DNA from: Bacteroidales bacterium UBA6397
Lineage (GTDB): Bacteria > Bacteroidota > Bacteroidia > Bacteroidales > UBA932
Reading direction: 5' to 3'
Length of the DNA stretch: 64,000 nucleotides
NCBI GenBank assembly: GCA_002439875.1
Contig: DJQB01000033.1
Coordinates: 1 to 64,000 of the forward strand
The notes beneath the pieces were generated by a model. The model saw only the letters and a list, made by a program, of their open reading frames with translations, was not told where the DNA came from and did not search any database. This document shows, one piece after another, positions 27,611 to 37,104 of the stretch (the stretch's first letter is position 1; each line of letters begins with the position of its first letter). Made by a program: the position numbers and the translations under genes.

Positions 27611-28819
27611 TTGAGCTTATTAGTACACATTCGCCCTCTCATTGAATTTTATCACAGCAAGCTATCACAAGTATCGCTTGATTTCAAACGCTATTTGTAC
27701 AATAAGATTAATTGGAAGGCCAGAATAATTGGCATCCGGGGCGAGCGGGGTGTGGGTAAGACAACAATGCTTATCCAACGAATAAAGGAGAAGTACACAA
27801 ACCCCGATGACACAATCTACATATCATTGGATCATCTTTGGTTCAAAACGCACTCTCTTCAGGAACTGATAGGATTTCTGTACAATCGTGGAATCAATGA
27901 ATTCTACATAGACGAAGTGCATCAATACGAGGACTGGAGCCGCATAATCAAGAACCTCTACGATCAATATGCCAATCTTAGAGTTATCTACACTGGTTCG
28001 TCAATGCTTGAACTGGACAATTCAATCGTGGATATGTCCAGACGGCAGACACCTTACATCCTTAAAGGGATGTCATTCCGCGAATTTCTGGAATATGACG
28101 GGATCATTGACATTCCGGCATATAGTCTTAAAGATATTCTTTCCCACCATAACACAATATCGCTGGACATTGTGCCACACATGAAAGTTCTACGAGAATT
28201 TGACAACTACCTTCATTTTGGAGTATATCCTTTCTATAAAGAGGCCGGTGATGATTTCTTGGCGATGTTGCAGAACGTGGTCAAACTTGTTGTGGAAAGC
28301 GACCTTCCGGCTGTGGAGAAGGTGTCCTACCCCACCATCGACAAATGCAAGAAACTATTTATGATCATCGCGGAGAATGTCCCTCTGCAACCCAGCACGG
28401 AAAAACTGGCTTCATCTATGAGCACAACCAGAAACACTCTCCTCTCCCTTCTCTATAAACTGGATGAGGCAGAAATTCTGAACCTTCTCACAACAGAACT
28501 TAAGAATTACAAAAGACTGGTCAATCCTGAAAAAATCTATCTTGGAAACACCAATCTTATGTATGCGTTTTCTCCAAAGATCAACATTGGAGCCATGCGC
28601 GAAACGTTCTTCATCAACCAAATGTCCGCGGTATCTTCCGTGCAGATGCCGGCAAAAGGAGATTTTCTGGTTGATGGCGACTATCTGTTTGAGATAGGCA
28701 GCGACAATAAAACTTTTGAACAAATCGCAGACATGCCCACAAGTTACCTTGGCATTGACGGTATCGAGACCGGCTACGGCAACCGCATTCCTCTATGGAT
28801 GTTCGGACTATTGTACTAA
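27611..28819 (+). CDS. AAA_14/DUF4143-type P-loop ATPase
   Basis: About 402 residues. Walker A is IRGERGVGKTTMLIQRIKE, Walker B EFYIDEVHQYEDW, sensor 1 VIYTGSSMLEL, and DUF4143 follows with the EIGSDNKTFEQI segment. The only start in a suitable place is a TTG at 27611; the N-terminus (IEFYHSKLSQVSLDFKRYLYNKINWKARIIGIRG) looks complete relative to relatives, so TTG may be genuine or the first codons may be altered. The gene is flanked by the two related small ORFs on the other strand, as if inserted between two copies of one sequence. Confidence 0.85.
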   Translation: MSLLVHIRPLIEFYHSKLSQVSLDFKRYLYNKINWKARIIGIRGERGVGKTTMLIQRIKEKYTNPDDTIYISLDHLWFKTHSLQELIGFLYNRGINEFYIDEVHQYEDWSRIIKNLYDQYANLRVIYTGSSMLELDNSIVDMSRRQTPYILKGMSFREFLEYDGIIDIPAYSLKDILSHHNTISLDIVPHMKVLREFDNYLHFGVYPFYKEAGDDFLAMLQNVVKLVVESDLPAVEKVSYPTIDKCKKLFMIIAENVPLQPSTEKLASSMSTTRNTLLSLLYKLDEAEILNLLTTELKNYKRLVNPEKIYLGNTNLMYAFSPKINIGAMRETFFINQMSAVSSVQMPAKGDFLVDGDYLFEIGSDNKTFEQIADMPTSYLGIDGIETGYGNRIPLWMFGLLY

Positions 28820-28858
28820 TTTGATGTAAACGTCTCACGTAAGAAGCCAAACACCTGC

Positions 28859-28972
28859 TCAGAACCTGAACACTCCAGAGTCAAAGTCCGAGTTCTCAAG
28901 ACTCTTGGCGGAGTGGTTCTCCTTGCCACGCTGGAAGAACCAAGATATGGTGAAGCCGAACTCAGGCATCAT
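28859..28972 (-). CDS. Small ORF of 37 codons, copy B of a microprotein-like pair
   Basis: The ATG (28970-28972) overlaps the stop codon of the large membrane-protein gene by ATGA, as in translationally coupled genes. The product reads MMPEFGFTISWFFQRGKE, NHSAKSLENSDFDSG and ends VFRF. It shares WFFQRGKENHSAK and LENSDFDS with the ORF at 27413-27544. It could be a genuine small protein or a remnant of a longer gene. Confidence 0.4.
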   Translation of the reverse strand: MMPEFGFTISWFFQRGKENHSAKSLENSDFDSGVFRF

Positions 28973-30426
28973 CGGACCTCCTCGATGGAGCGGATGCCGT
29001 CGCGGGAGAGGTCGATGCGGAAGCGTTTGAACTCGGCGGTGTTGTCGTACTGGTACTGTAGGACGAGGTTGAGGTAGTAGTCACGGTCGCACTCCACGGT
29101 CTGGATGGAGCCGTCGTCACCGAGGGTGCGCATCATGGTTGTGGGGTTGTCCATCTTCTTGATGAAGTTGGTGACATTCAAGCGGATGATGTCATTGATG
29201 CCGCTGAATGAATATTCAGAATTGGCCTGAAGCTTCTCCCTGTCGATGTGGACGGACTTGCGGTAGAGGATGATCTTCTCAGCGGTGACGTTGCTGCTCT
29301 CGACATCGGTCAGATGCGAGCTGTTGCGCAGGGTCATCACGTCAGCCGGGACCTTCTCAGGCTCGATGAAGTCAACTCCTTCCTTCAGCCAACCGAGTTC
29401 TGTGTCCTTGTGGATGATCTTCGCCTTGTTGTCGAAGTACTTGCTGCCGACACGATGGGCGAAATAGTAGCGCATCAACTCTTTGATGCGATCCTTCAGC
29501 ATATAGCTGATAATGAGGGCGATGAACAGCGGGAGGGTCAGCGAGCCGAACTTCCGCTGGAAGGCGAAGCTCACAACTGTGGCGAACAGCATCGCGACTC
29601 CCGCGGCTATGCTGAAATAGAGCTGCTCCACAATCACCCCGTCCCGTCGCTTCGGAGCGCGGAGGTAAAGGTCGCTCTCAATATACTTCTTAAGGATGCT
29701 GAAGCGATGGATGAATATGCGGTTGTGCAGCCGGTCGTCCTTCCGGATCTCCGGGTAGCCCAGCTGCTTCATGTGCTTTCCGACCCTGCGGTAAAGGTCG
29801 GCTGCCTTGCCGGCCAGCTCATCCAACTTTCTGTCCCTCAACCACTCTATAAGTTCAAGAATATGCTTGCACGTGATGTCGCAGAGAAATTCGTCTCCGC
29901 AAAGGTACATCCTCATCACGTCCTCGGGAACCGTCGGGGCGTTGATGATGGAACGCAGACGAACATATTCATCACAGATTCTTTCCGCGTTGGCGATGAA
30001 GCCCTCGCACAGGTTTTCCGTGTCCGAGCCGATGCGGTTCTGTTTGATGTGCGCCAGCTCGTCGCGCAGGGCGCTCTTGACGATGGCGGCGAACATCTTG
30101 ATCTGGTACTCATATTCAGAGATCAGGGTCCGGGTCGGGTTGGAGGCCATTTTGGTGAACGCCTCGCGGATGTTGTGAAGCGACTCCGCTGGGCCTTCGG
30201 CTATCTCCCGGAGCAGGAAAACCGGGGTGATGAGACGGATGTTCGACTTGACATCCTGATAGAACATGTCCTTTGGGTAGGTGGCTCTGGTGATGTCCAG
30301 ACTGCCGGGCACGAAGAACCACATCGCCAGAGAGAAGTCGTTCATCCGCAGCTTCTTGCGGGTGACAAAACTGACTTTCAACTCTATCGAGTAGCGGTCG
30401 TGGATTCTGGTGTCGATCTGGATCAT
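28969..30426 (-). CDS. Uncharacterised protein with two central membrane segments
   Basis: About 485 residues from the ATG at 30426; an in-frame TTG at 30456 is weaker. Two adjacent hydrophobic segments are seen near the middle (YFSIAAGVAMLFATVVSFAF and LTLPLFIALIISYMLKDRI), so large N- and C-terminal soluble parts probably face the same side. No catalytic motif was recognised. It is the last large gene of the leftward phosphate-type operon, 62 bp after the DASS transporter gene. The family appears to be a conserved hypothetical of Bacteroidales. Confidence 0.7.
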   Translation of the reverse strand: MIQIDTRIHDRYSIELKVSFVTRKKLRMNDFSLAMWFFVPGSLDITRATYPKDMFYQDVKSNIRLITPVFLLREIAEGPAESLHNIREAFTKMASNPTRTLISEYEYQIKMFAAIVKSALRDELAHIKQNRIGSDTENLCEGFIANAERICDEYVRLRSIINAPTVPEDVMRMYLCGDEFLCDITCKHILELIEWLRDRKLDELAGKAADLYRRVGKHMKQLGYPEIRKDDRLHNRIFIHRFSILKKYIESDLYLRAPKRRDGVIVEQLYFSIAAGVAMLFATVVSFAFQRKFGSLTLPLFIALIISYMLKDRIKELMRYYFAHRVGSKYFDNKAKIIHKDTELGWLKEGVDFIEPEKVPADVMTLRNSSHLTDVESSNVTAEKIILYRKSVHIDREKLQANSEYSFSGINDIIRLNVTNFIKKMDNPTTMMRTLGDDGSIQTVECDRDYYLNLVLQYQYDNTAEFKRFRIDLSRDGIRSIEEVR

Positions 30427-30488
30427 CAGTTTTTGATCGTAAATGCCGCCCGACAATCAGCGGCACTGGTTTCTACGAATATACAAAA

Positions 30489-32072
30489 TTATCCCACAAA
30501 GAACAAGCCCGGAGTGATGCCCAGCCATTTGAGGACGGTCTCTCCCCAGAGGAGGATGATCAGCCAGGAGATGGTCATCATCGTGATGCCGAACTTGAAC
30601 GCGTCCGTCATACTGTACTGGTTGGTGTTGTACAACAGTGCGGCAGGCTTGCTGTTGAACGGCAGCACATAGACGTGCTCGATCAGCATCGAGACCGGAA
30701 TCGCGAGACTGATCACCGGATAGCCGAACCGTTCGGCGATGCCCATGGCGATCGGCACGAAGATCATTGTCCTGATGGTCTTGGACTGGAAGACCAGACC
30801 TGAGTACATCATCAGGAAGGTCAGGATCACGTACAGCACCCAGAACGGAGTGTTGTCGGTGATGCCCATCGAGTCGAAGGCGGCGTTGACCATCGTGCCC
30901 GGCAGGCCGGTGATGTTAAGGCCGGCTCCCAAGGTGTAGGCTCCGGCGGAGAACAGCATCAGATGCCAAGGGATGTCAACATCGTTCCACTTCACGACCC
31001 CGATTCCAGGCATGAGCGCGATGACGGCTCCGATGAAAGCCACAGTCGTGGCATCAATGCCGTGCAGGCTGTCAGTACACCAAAGGATGAGGACGCCCAT
31101 GAATATTCCCACGGCCTTCCACTCCTCGACAGTCATCTTTCCCATCGCGTCCAGCTCGGATTTAAGACGGTCAAGCCCTCCGTCAATCTGCGGTCTCTGC
31201 TCTTCCTTCTTCATCGGGAAGAAAACGTACATTCCCATCAGTAGGCCGATTATCAGAATCAGCAGGCTCATCGGGCCGCAGGACACCAGCCAGTCGGAGT
31301 AGCCGAACTGACTCGCACCGGCGGCTCCGAAAATCAGGGAGATGGCCAGCAGATGGGCTCCGCTGCCGGTGTAGAAGGCGTTGGCTCCGATGTTGACCTG
31401 AAACAGGTTCTGGATCACGAGGTTGCGCCCAAAATTGTTGCGATGACCGTCAGATGCACCATAAATCGCGCAGACAACCATAAAAATCGGGAGCATGATC
31501 GTGGCCTTGACGGTCGTGGCGGAGATGAACATCGAAAGCACAAGGTTGATGATCAGGAAACTCCACAAGACACCTTTCGCGGTCTTTCCGAACTTGATCA
31601 CGAACCACATCGCCAGACGTTTGGCGAATTTGGTCTTGACGAGCATCGAGGCAAGGACGAACGAAAGGATATTCAGCCACATCACCGGGTGTCCCAGTTG
31701 GGCGAACGCCTCCTTTTGGGTCGTGACTCCGCACAGGACGATAAGCAGGATGATTATCAGCGAAGTGAGGTAGTTCGGAATCGCTTCCGTCATCCAAAGG
31801 ATAAGGCCCGCCACGAATATGGCCAGCATTGCATAGTTTGACCTTATGAACGCGGGCAGGCCTATCTCGTTGAGACGCGCCAGGGCCTTTCCTGACACGG
31901 ATTCAGCCGTGATGCTGTCGATGAAGCCGAAATGTCCGAACCAGTAGACAAGGACAAATGAAAGTATGGCGAGCGGGCCGCCGAGACGCGCCATCCAGAT
32001 CTCGAAGGAGCTTTTCTGCATCTTCGGGAGCTTCTCCAGGCGGTAGTTGTTCATATCTAATGGATCTGACAT
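30489..32072 (-). CDS. DASS-family (SLC13) sodium-coupled anion transporter
   Basis: A 527-residue inner-membrane transporter with about a dozen helices. Family features are the MTEAIPNYLTSL segment near the first third, FNVATMLPIF-like ATIMLPIFMV, the GSGAHLLAISLIFG loop where relatives carry a Ser-Asn-Thr substrate motif, and LPFNSKPAALLYNT in the second repeat. DASS proteins carry dicarboxylates, sulfate or phosphate. In this operon, next to CYTH proteins and a phosphate-type porin, an inorganic anion such as phosphate is a reasonable guess. The ATG lies in GAATATG. Confidence 0.88.
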   Translation of the reverse strand: MSDPLDMNNYRLEKLPKMQKSSFEIWMARLGGPLAILSFVLVYWFGHFGFIDSITAESVSGKALARLNEIGLPAFIRSNYAMLAIFVAGLILWMTEAIPNYLTSLIIILLIVLCGVTTQKEAFAQLGHPVMWLNILSFVLASMLVKTKFAKRLAMWFVIKFGKTAKGVLWSFLIINLVLSMFISATTVKATIMLPIFMVVCAIYGASDGHRNNFGRNLVIQNLFQVNIGANAFYTGSGAHLLAISLIFGAAGASQFGYSDWLVSCGPMSLLILIIGLLMGMYVFFPMKKEEQRPQIDGGLDRLKSELDAMGKMTVEEWKAVGIFMGVLILWCTDSLHGIDATTVAFIGAVIALMPGIGVVKWNDVDIPWHLMLFSAGAYTLGAGLNITGLPGTMVNAAFDSMGITDNTPFWVLYVILTFLMMYSGLVFQSKTIRTMIFVPIAMGIAERFGYPVISLAIPVSMLIEHVYVLPFNSKPAALLYNTNQYSMTDAFKFGITMMTISWLIILLWGETVLKWLGITPGLFFVG

Positions 32073-32095
32073 ATTCGGGAATATTAATGATTAAA

Positions 32096-32569
32096 CTACT
32101 TCTTCCAGTTCTTGTAAGGGTTCTTCATCAGCATCGAGTTGTAGTACCTCGGATCTCCGGTGACCTCCTCACCGAGCCATGACGGCTTGTCAAAAGCCTC
32201 GTTCTCATCGGAGAGTTCCACCTCAGCGACCGTAAGTCCCTCGTTGTCACCGTAGAACTCATCCACCTCGTAGGTGTGCGTCCCGACTTTCACAAGATAG
32301 CGTGTCTTGTCGATGACACCAGGCTCGCAGATTTGAAGAAGAGCCTTAACATCCTCGACCGGAATCTCTTTCTCCCATTCAAAACGGCTCGCTCCACTGG
32401 CATCACCGATGCCTTTGATTGTGATGTAGCCTTTGTCACCCTTCACTCTCACGCGCACCGTCCTCTCCGGAACGCTGCAGAGGTAGCCTTGAGTGATTCT
32501 TGTAGCCTTGAACGCCTCTGACTTGAAGTCACCGTTCACTAAAAATTTCCTTTCGATTTCCTGTGCCAT
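32096..32569 (-). CDS. CYTH-domain protein (triphosphate tunnel metalloenzyme family)
   Basis: A 157-residue single CYTH domain. The N-terminal EIERKFLV matches the ExExK signature, followed by RITQGYL, RTVRVRVKGDKGYITIKG and the acidic EVDEFYGDNEGLTVAEVELSDE. Bacterial proteins of this size are typically tripolyphosphatases or nucleoside triphosphatases with a metal in an eight-strand tunnel. It starts 3 bp after the preceding CYTH-like gene. Confidence 0.93.
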   Translation of the reverse strand: MAQEIERKFLVNGDFKSEAFKATRITQGYLCSVPERTVRVRVKGDKGYITIKGIGDASGASRFEWEKEIPVEDVKALLQICEPGVIDKTRYLVKVGTHTYEVDEFYGDNEGLTVAEVELSDENEAFDKPSWLGEEVTGDPRYYNSMLMKNPYKNWKK

Positions 32570-32572
32570 AAT

Positions 32573-33217
32573 CTATTCGTTAGCAAGTGGTTTGTCAATC
32601 ATTCCGATAACACGTTTGATGGCCTGGAGGTAGTTGATGTTCTCCACGCCCTCAAGGCCGACATCCTTGATGGTCTTCTTTATGTCCTCGATCTCGGTGG
32701 ATTCGCTGTTGATGGTCACGACCTTGGCCCCGTTGATCAGCACGTTGCCGACCTCGCAGATCGTGTCATTGACCATATAGCCGAATCTCTGCTTGTGTAC
32801 CCTCACAGCAGCGAGGTCAGGATTGGCCTTCACCATGGCGATGAACTCCTCGTAGGTGTAGGTGTCCTTCGTCAGCTTAGGCATCTCGACCATGAACGCA
32901 GGGAAAACCTCCTCCTCAAGCACCTTGGCGCTGATCGGGAACTCGCCCTTCATCAGCGGATTCCACTGCTCAAGGCCATCGACTGTCCGGACGTAGGTCT
33001 TGATGTCCATCTTGCCGCCTCGGATCTTGGTGTTGTTGATGTCATTCTTGCGGGAGATGATGTAGATCTCGTCGCTTGAACGCTCCCAAACCTTCTCTGG
33101 AACAGGCACGGACAGACGCGCCATCCTCTTGTGTGCCTCACAGAAATCCTGTCCGAACGAGCGGAACTCGAAGCGAGGTTTTGAGATCTCGCCGATTTTC
33201 ATTTCTTCTTTTGCCAT
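32573..33217 (-). CDS. CYTH-like protein of unknown specificity
   Basis: A 214-residue protein. KPRFEFRSFG at the N-terminus, SDEIYIISRKNDINNTKIRGGKMDIKTYV and GLEQWNPLMKGEFPI have the strand-and-basic-residue pattern of the CYTH superfamily, but differ from the neighbouring classical member. It may be a second triphosphate-processing enzyme or a distant polyphosphate polymerase-like domain; neither can be shown here. The gene is packed 3 bp before the classical CYTH gene, so the two products probably act together. Confidence 0.65.
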   Translation of the reverse strand: MAKEEMKIGEISKPRFEFRSFGQDFCEAHKRMARLSVPVPEKVWERSSDEIYIISRKNDINNTKIRGGKMDIKTYVRTVDGLEQWNPLMKGEFPISAKVLEEEVFPAFMVEMPKLTKDTYTYEEFIAMVKANPDLAAVRVHKQRFGYMVNDTICEVGNVLINGAKVVTINSESTEIEDIKKTIKDVGLEGVENINYLQAIKRVIGMIDKPLANE

Positions 33218-33250
33218 AATTTATTATTTATGAATATATTAAAATCATTA

Positions 33251-34063
33251 CTATTCCAGACCTTCTACCTTGTCAGCGGTCTCTTCCGCATTCTTGGCGG
33301 CAGGAGTAGCAGATGTAAAGTACCAGTCACCGGTTCCGTCAGGCACACGGCTGTAGGATGCGCTGGCCTTCTTGACAAAGTTTACAAGATTGAAGCAGTC
33401 CAGACTGGCACCCTTAGGATCAAAGAGCTCAACCTTGACGGCTTTCTTGGCCGAAAGGCCGGAACCGAAGAAGTAGTCAGCCGGGTGTTCCGCGTGATCA
33501 GCCTGAACGTCAGTGCTGTAAAGCAGGATAAACTCTCCTGGCTTCAGAATGGCTGAAGGGGCTGTCCAAACATCCTTTCCGTCCTTCTGGAGGGATATTC
33601 CTTTAATCCTGATCTCTTCCTTGCCTTTGTTGTAGATCTCGATGAACTTGTCGTTTCCGTTGAGCTCGTTAAGAGCCAGACCCGTGTAGTCAATAGGTAC
33701 CTCGCCGACTGTGTAAGAGGCTTCCTGCGAGCACATTGTGTTCCCTTCTGTGCTGGCCTCAATGTGATAGACAACCTTCGTCCCGACAGCTGCGGCAGGG
33801 ATTGTCCCTGAATATTCATTCTTGGAACCCGTCATGGCAACGGTCTTCTCCGACTCTGAGCCGGCCTTGTACTTCAACTCCACTTTTGTGATCTCCACAA
33901 GAGCGGTGACTTTAGCTGTCACGGTGACTGCGTCATCCGCGGTGTAAGCGATAGTGTTCTTGATCTCAGAGACACTGGCGACATCATAGACCTTATCTTC
34001 GACACAAGAAACGAATCCAGTGAGGCAGAGGACCAAAACTGTAAGCAATGATATCTTTTTCAT
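33251..34063 (-). CDS. Lipoprotein with a lamin-tail domain
   Basis: A 270-residue lipoprotein (lipobox GFVSC near residue 20). After an immunoglobulin-like segment (VTAKVTALVEITKVELKYKAG) there is a C-terminal lamin-tail domain: ALNELNGNDKFIEIYNKG, GISLQKDGKDVW, LKPGEFILLYSTD. Lamin-tail domains in bacteria occur on secreted nucleases and phosphatases and on binding proteins. The ATG lies in GAATATG, and the gene follows the porin by 23 bp. Confidence 0.8.
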   Translation of the reverse strand: MKKISLLTVLVLCLTGFVSCVEDKVYDVASVSEIKNTIAYTADDAVTVTAKVTALVEITKVELKYKAGSESEKTVAMTGSKNEYSGTIPAAAVGTKVVYHIEASTEGNTMCSQEASYTVGEVPIDYTGLALNELNGNDKFIEIYNKGKEEIRIKGISLQKDGKDVWTAPSAILKPGEFILLYSTDVQADHAEHPADYFFGSGLSAKKAVKVELFDPKGASLDCFNLVNFVKKASASYSRVPDGTGDWYFTSATPAAKNAEETADKVEGLE

Positions 34064-34086
34064 ATTCGTAAATTTTTATCAGTCAA

Positions 34087-35487
34087 TTAGAAAGCAACCT
34101 GGAAACGCATTGCGAGCATGTGGTAGTCAACTCCAGCCTTGCCAGCCTTCTCGACAACCTGAGTGTAGTCCTTGGTAGGGTTGCCGGCGGCATCGTGACC
34201 TACGAAGAGTTTGCCCTTGCCGTTGGCGTAGCGGTCGTTGTTGTTGTACTGATAGTTAATGACGAACTTCACGTTCTTGGTCGGATAGAAGTTGATTCCG
34301 AAGCTGAACGCCTCCGCGCTTCCTCCGAAGTAGTCGGCTGTGTTGAAATCGCAATATTCATAACGCACGGCAAGTTCCACATCGCCCCATGAGCGTCCCG
34401 GAGTGATTCTGGTCGGCTTTGCTCCGTCGTAATCGTAGTTCTGACGTCCACCGAAGAGAAGGTAGGACGCCTGCGCGTACCAACCGTCGGTCCACTGTGC
34501 ACCGAGATTGTTGATTTTCTTGTCAAGGAAAGCGCCCCTAGTGAGGTACGCACCTTCATAACGCAGACCTTTGTAGAAACCGGCAAGTTCGGCTGTCCAT
34601 GCGAGCTCATGGTCAAGACCGGTGATCACGTCTGTGTCAAGATATTTCTTTCTGTTGATGCTCGTGCTGTTTCGGCTGCTGTAACGAGCAACTCCGTAAG
34701 CATCGGTTGAAGTGACCTTCGGCTCACGGTAAGAGATGGCTCCACCAAGATGAAGAGCAGACTCAGAGCACTTGTACAGAGGACGGAAGACAACCTTACC
34801 GGTGTAGGAAAGTCCAACGTTGCGGCCAAGATCCTTGTTGTTGTCTTTCATCGCAGTGGCTTCCTCGGATCCTTTGAGTTCCGGCCCGAACACGCCACCC
34901 GCAACCCAGAACAATTTGTTTGAATATGTCAGGTTCAATCCCATGTGCCTTGACGGAGCAAGGGACGTGACCATCGGGCGCTCCATGAACATCAGGTAGC
35001 GGGATGTGGTGTTGCGCTGGATCGAGAATGACTCTTTAAAGTTTCCGGCCTTGATCTCAAGCCCCGGAACTCCATTGTAGGCCAGAATAGCATCCTTGAT
35101 CTCGCAGATTCCATCAGCCCAATCTGTGTCGAACTCTCCGTACCAGTTCTTGTCCAACTGGGCCTTGACAGCGAAACGGGCGCGACGGATTGACATTCCG
35201 TTACCGATGTGGTTAGGATTGTCTTTCCCGTCAAGTTGGGAAGATGTGAAGTCCGGGCCTCCGAAAAAGACCGCGGCGTCACCTTGCACACGGATGTCGA
35301 ACCACATCTTATAGTCGATCTTCTTGGCATCCAGCACCATGATTCCGTCCTGTACCTTTACCTGACCAGGAGTAGAACTCACCCGCTGGCCGTACTGGTT
35401 CAACTCTACCTCAGAATCTTTCGCTATCTGGGCAAACAACGAGACAGAAAGAAATGTGGTCAGAGCAGCAATAAAAACTCTTTTCAT
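34087..35487 (-). CDS. OprP/OprO-type phosphate-selective porin
   Basis: A 466-residue outer-membrane beta-barrel with a cleaved signal peptide (SVSLFAQ). The segments MSIRRARFAVKAQLDKNWYGEFDTDWADG, KDAILAYNG and KAGNFKESFSIQRNTTSRYLMFMERP are typical of the porin O/P family, and the protein ends in an aromatic residue (QVAF). Family members form anion- or phosphate-selective pores. The operon also holds DUF47 and CYTH genes, consistent with uptake of phosphate or polyphosphate. Confidence 0.87.
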   Translation of the reverse strand: MKRVFIAALTTFLSVSLFAQIAKDSEVELNQYGQRVSSTPGQVKVQDGIMVLDAKKIDYKMWFDIRVQGDAAVFFGGPDFTSSQLDGKDNPNHIGNGMSIRRARFAVKAQLDKNWYGEFDTDWADGICEIKDAILAYNGVPGLEIKAGNFKESFSIQRNTTSRYLMFMERPMVTSLAPSRHMGLNLTYSNKLFWVAGGVFGPELKGSEEATAMKDNNKDLGRNVGLSYTGKVVFRPLYKCSESALHLGGAISYREPKVTSTDAYGVARYSSRNSTSINRKKYLDTDVITGLDHELAWTAELAGFYKGLRYEGAYLTRGAFLDKKINNLGAQWTDGWYAQASYLLFGGRQNYDYDGAKPTRITPGRSWGDVELAVRYEYCDFNTADYFGGSAEAFSFGINFYPTKNVKFVINYQYNNNDRYANGKGKLFVGHDAAGNPTKDYTQVVEKAGKAGVDYHMLAMRFQVAF

Positions 35488-35517
35488 ACTTTACAACATT
35501 AAATGATTATTAATTGG

Positions 35518-37104
35518 TTATATAGTCTTAATGAATTCGGTCAGGTTCTGGCTGCGGCTAAGGCCAAGTTTAGCGCGGAGCCTGTGCCGGCCTATCTCAA
35601 CGCTAGTGGGAGCAATGCTCATCAACGCTGCGATGTATTTGGTGGAGAAGCCGAGCCGAAGCAGCATTGTCAATCGCCTCTCTTGCTTCGTCAGTTGAGG
35701 GTATTTTTCTGTCATTCGGATCGTAAAGTCTTTGTGCAGGTTCTCAACCTGTGCATAGAAGCTGTCTATCTCATTGGAGAAATTCTTTCTGAGGTTGAGA
35801 TCGGTGCGCAACTCGTGGAGAAGTGCATCCTTCTTGTCCGCATCTGTCTCGGCCTGGACTTGTTTGACCTTCTCGTAAAGTCCATCGATAAACTCCTTCT
35901 GCTCGCTCAGATTCATCGCCACTCCGACAAGTTCCTTACGTTTGAGATCAAGAAGGTTTCGCAAATTCTCATTCTCGGCCTGCATCGTCTTGATTTCCAT
36001 TTCGTTAATCGCGCGGCGATTCTCGTTGAGTTCATCATCCAGCTCCCGAAGTGTCCTGCCGGAAGATTTTGTGTTGCGCAGGTACAAAATCGACATGACC
36101 ATCAAACCACCGGAGACAAGTGCAAGAAGTATTACCAAAAGTCCAACTTTAGCATTCGCCAAAGAAAACAGGTTCGGATGCAATAGTCCGGAAATCAGAC
36201 AAGCTAGGGTCATAGCCAAAAGTGGTGTCAAGAGCGCGTCTGTGGCAACCTTGGAAACAAGTATCATCCAATTGACCTCTTTGTTCTGAGCCAACTCGCA
36301 GCCTGTGAGCCCTGCAAGCATCAGCACTCCAGGAGCCAAAGGAACGGCTTTTAAATGAATATTCCCGAATGTATGATTGAAAGAGAACAGCATGATGACA
36401 AGCGCGGCTGCAAGAGTCATAGCCAATGTCGCTTCCGCGTTGACATCGAACCACCTCTCCATAAGTCTGTGCGAATTGGATTCTGATTCTCTTTTTGCAA
36501 TCAATCCAACAATCAAGACGACCGCTGCGAACACGAGCAACTGAAACTCCACCGTCAAGACAGACGGAAAAAGTCCGCCAAGATTGAAGCCAATGGCGAC
36601 CAACAGCAGTGAGGCTGAAATTGTGATTGCCAAACCTAACCTATTCATCTTTGTAAGCAAATGACAGTCAGATCTCGATGAAATTGAGGAAATCACCTTG
36701 CAAAGAATTGCTGCGATGAGAATTGTGGCCATTATCGCTGCCAGCCACGAAAGCGGGACCGACCATTGAATCACTGATGAATCGCTTTGAAGCATCCAAG
36801 TCCCTGCAATCGCACCAGCGAAAGCGAACACAATAGAAGCATTTTTTATGAATATCCTTACTGCAACAACAGCCAAAGCCGCAGCAAAGATCACAACGAC
36901 AGAATCTCCGTTCGGAACAAGCTGAGATGTTGACAGGCGGGAAAGGCCGAGGCCGAGGAAAAGCAAAAGTAATATTCCTGGCGTTCGAAACCGTTTCTGG
37001 GCTGTGTGGCATGTTCCAGCAGGGGCCAAGGCAACGGGCAAATCCGTTACCGACAGCCATCCTGCCAGAATGATGACAAACAAAATAAACGTCAATGGTG
37101 CCAT
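35518..37104 (-). CDS. Multi-pass membrane protein fused to a coiled coil and LuxR-type HTH
   Basis: About 528 residues from the ATG at 37104, which overlaps the DUF47 stop (TGATG). The N-terminal 345 residues contain about ten hydrophobic helices (for example FVIILAGWLSV, VVVIFAAALAVVAVRIFI, VGLLVILLALVSGGLMVMSI). A coiled coil follows (LRELDDELNENRRAINEME to LRTDLNLRKNF), then a C-terminal HTH (YPQLTKQERRLTMLLRLGFS, then KYIAALMSIAPTSVEIGRHR). DUF47 genes normally pair with PiT phosphate transporters, so the membrane part may be a PiT-derived sensor; no clear PiT signature was found. The layout suggests a membrane-embedded transcription factor. Confidence 0.75.
   Translation of the reverse strand: MAPLTFILFVIILAGWLSVTDLPVALAPAGTCHTAQKRFRTPGILLLLFLGLGLSRLSTSQLVPNGDSVVVIFAAALAVVAVRIFIKNASIVFAFAGAIAGTWMLQSDSSVIQWSVPLSWLAAIMATILIAAILCKVISSISSRSDCHLLTKMNRLGLAITISASLLLVAIGFNLGGLFPSVLTVEFQLLVFAAVVLIVGLIAKRESESNSHRLMERWFDVNAEATLAMTLAAALVIMLFSFNHTFGNIHLKAVPLAPGVLMLAGLTGCELAQNKEVNWMILVSKVATDALLTPLLAMTLACLISGLLHPNLFSLANAKVGLLVILLALVSGGLMVMSILYLRNTKSSGRTLRELDDELNENRRAINEMEIKTMQAENENLRNLLDLKRKELVGVAMNLSEQKEFIDGLYEKVKQVQAETDADKKDALLHELRTDLNLRKNFSNEIDSFYAQVENLHKDFTIRMTEKYPQLTKQERRLTMLLRLGFSTKYIAALMSIAPTSVEIGRHRLRAKLGLSRSQNLTEFIKTI

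Noticed and set aside
25989..28819. ATPase cluster as an antiphage defence island
   Set aside because: No nuclease, methylase, toxin or other defence partner is encoded nearby; DUF4143 ATPases alone are not evidence of defence.
29248..30672. Long open frame on the plus strand opposite the membrane-protein gene
   Set aside because: It mirrors the GC-rich codons of the minus-strand gene, shows no recognisable domain, and runs across the boundary of two real genes.
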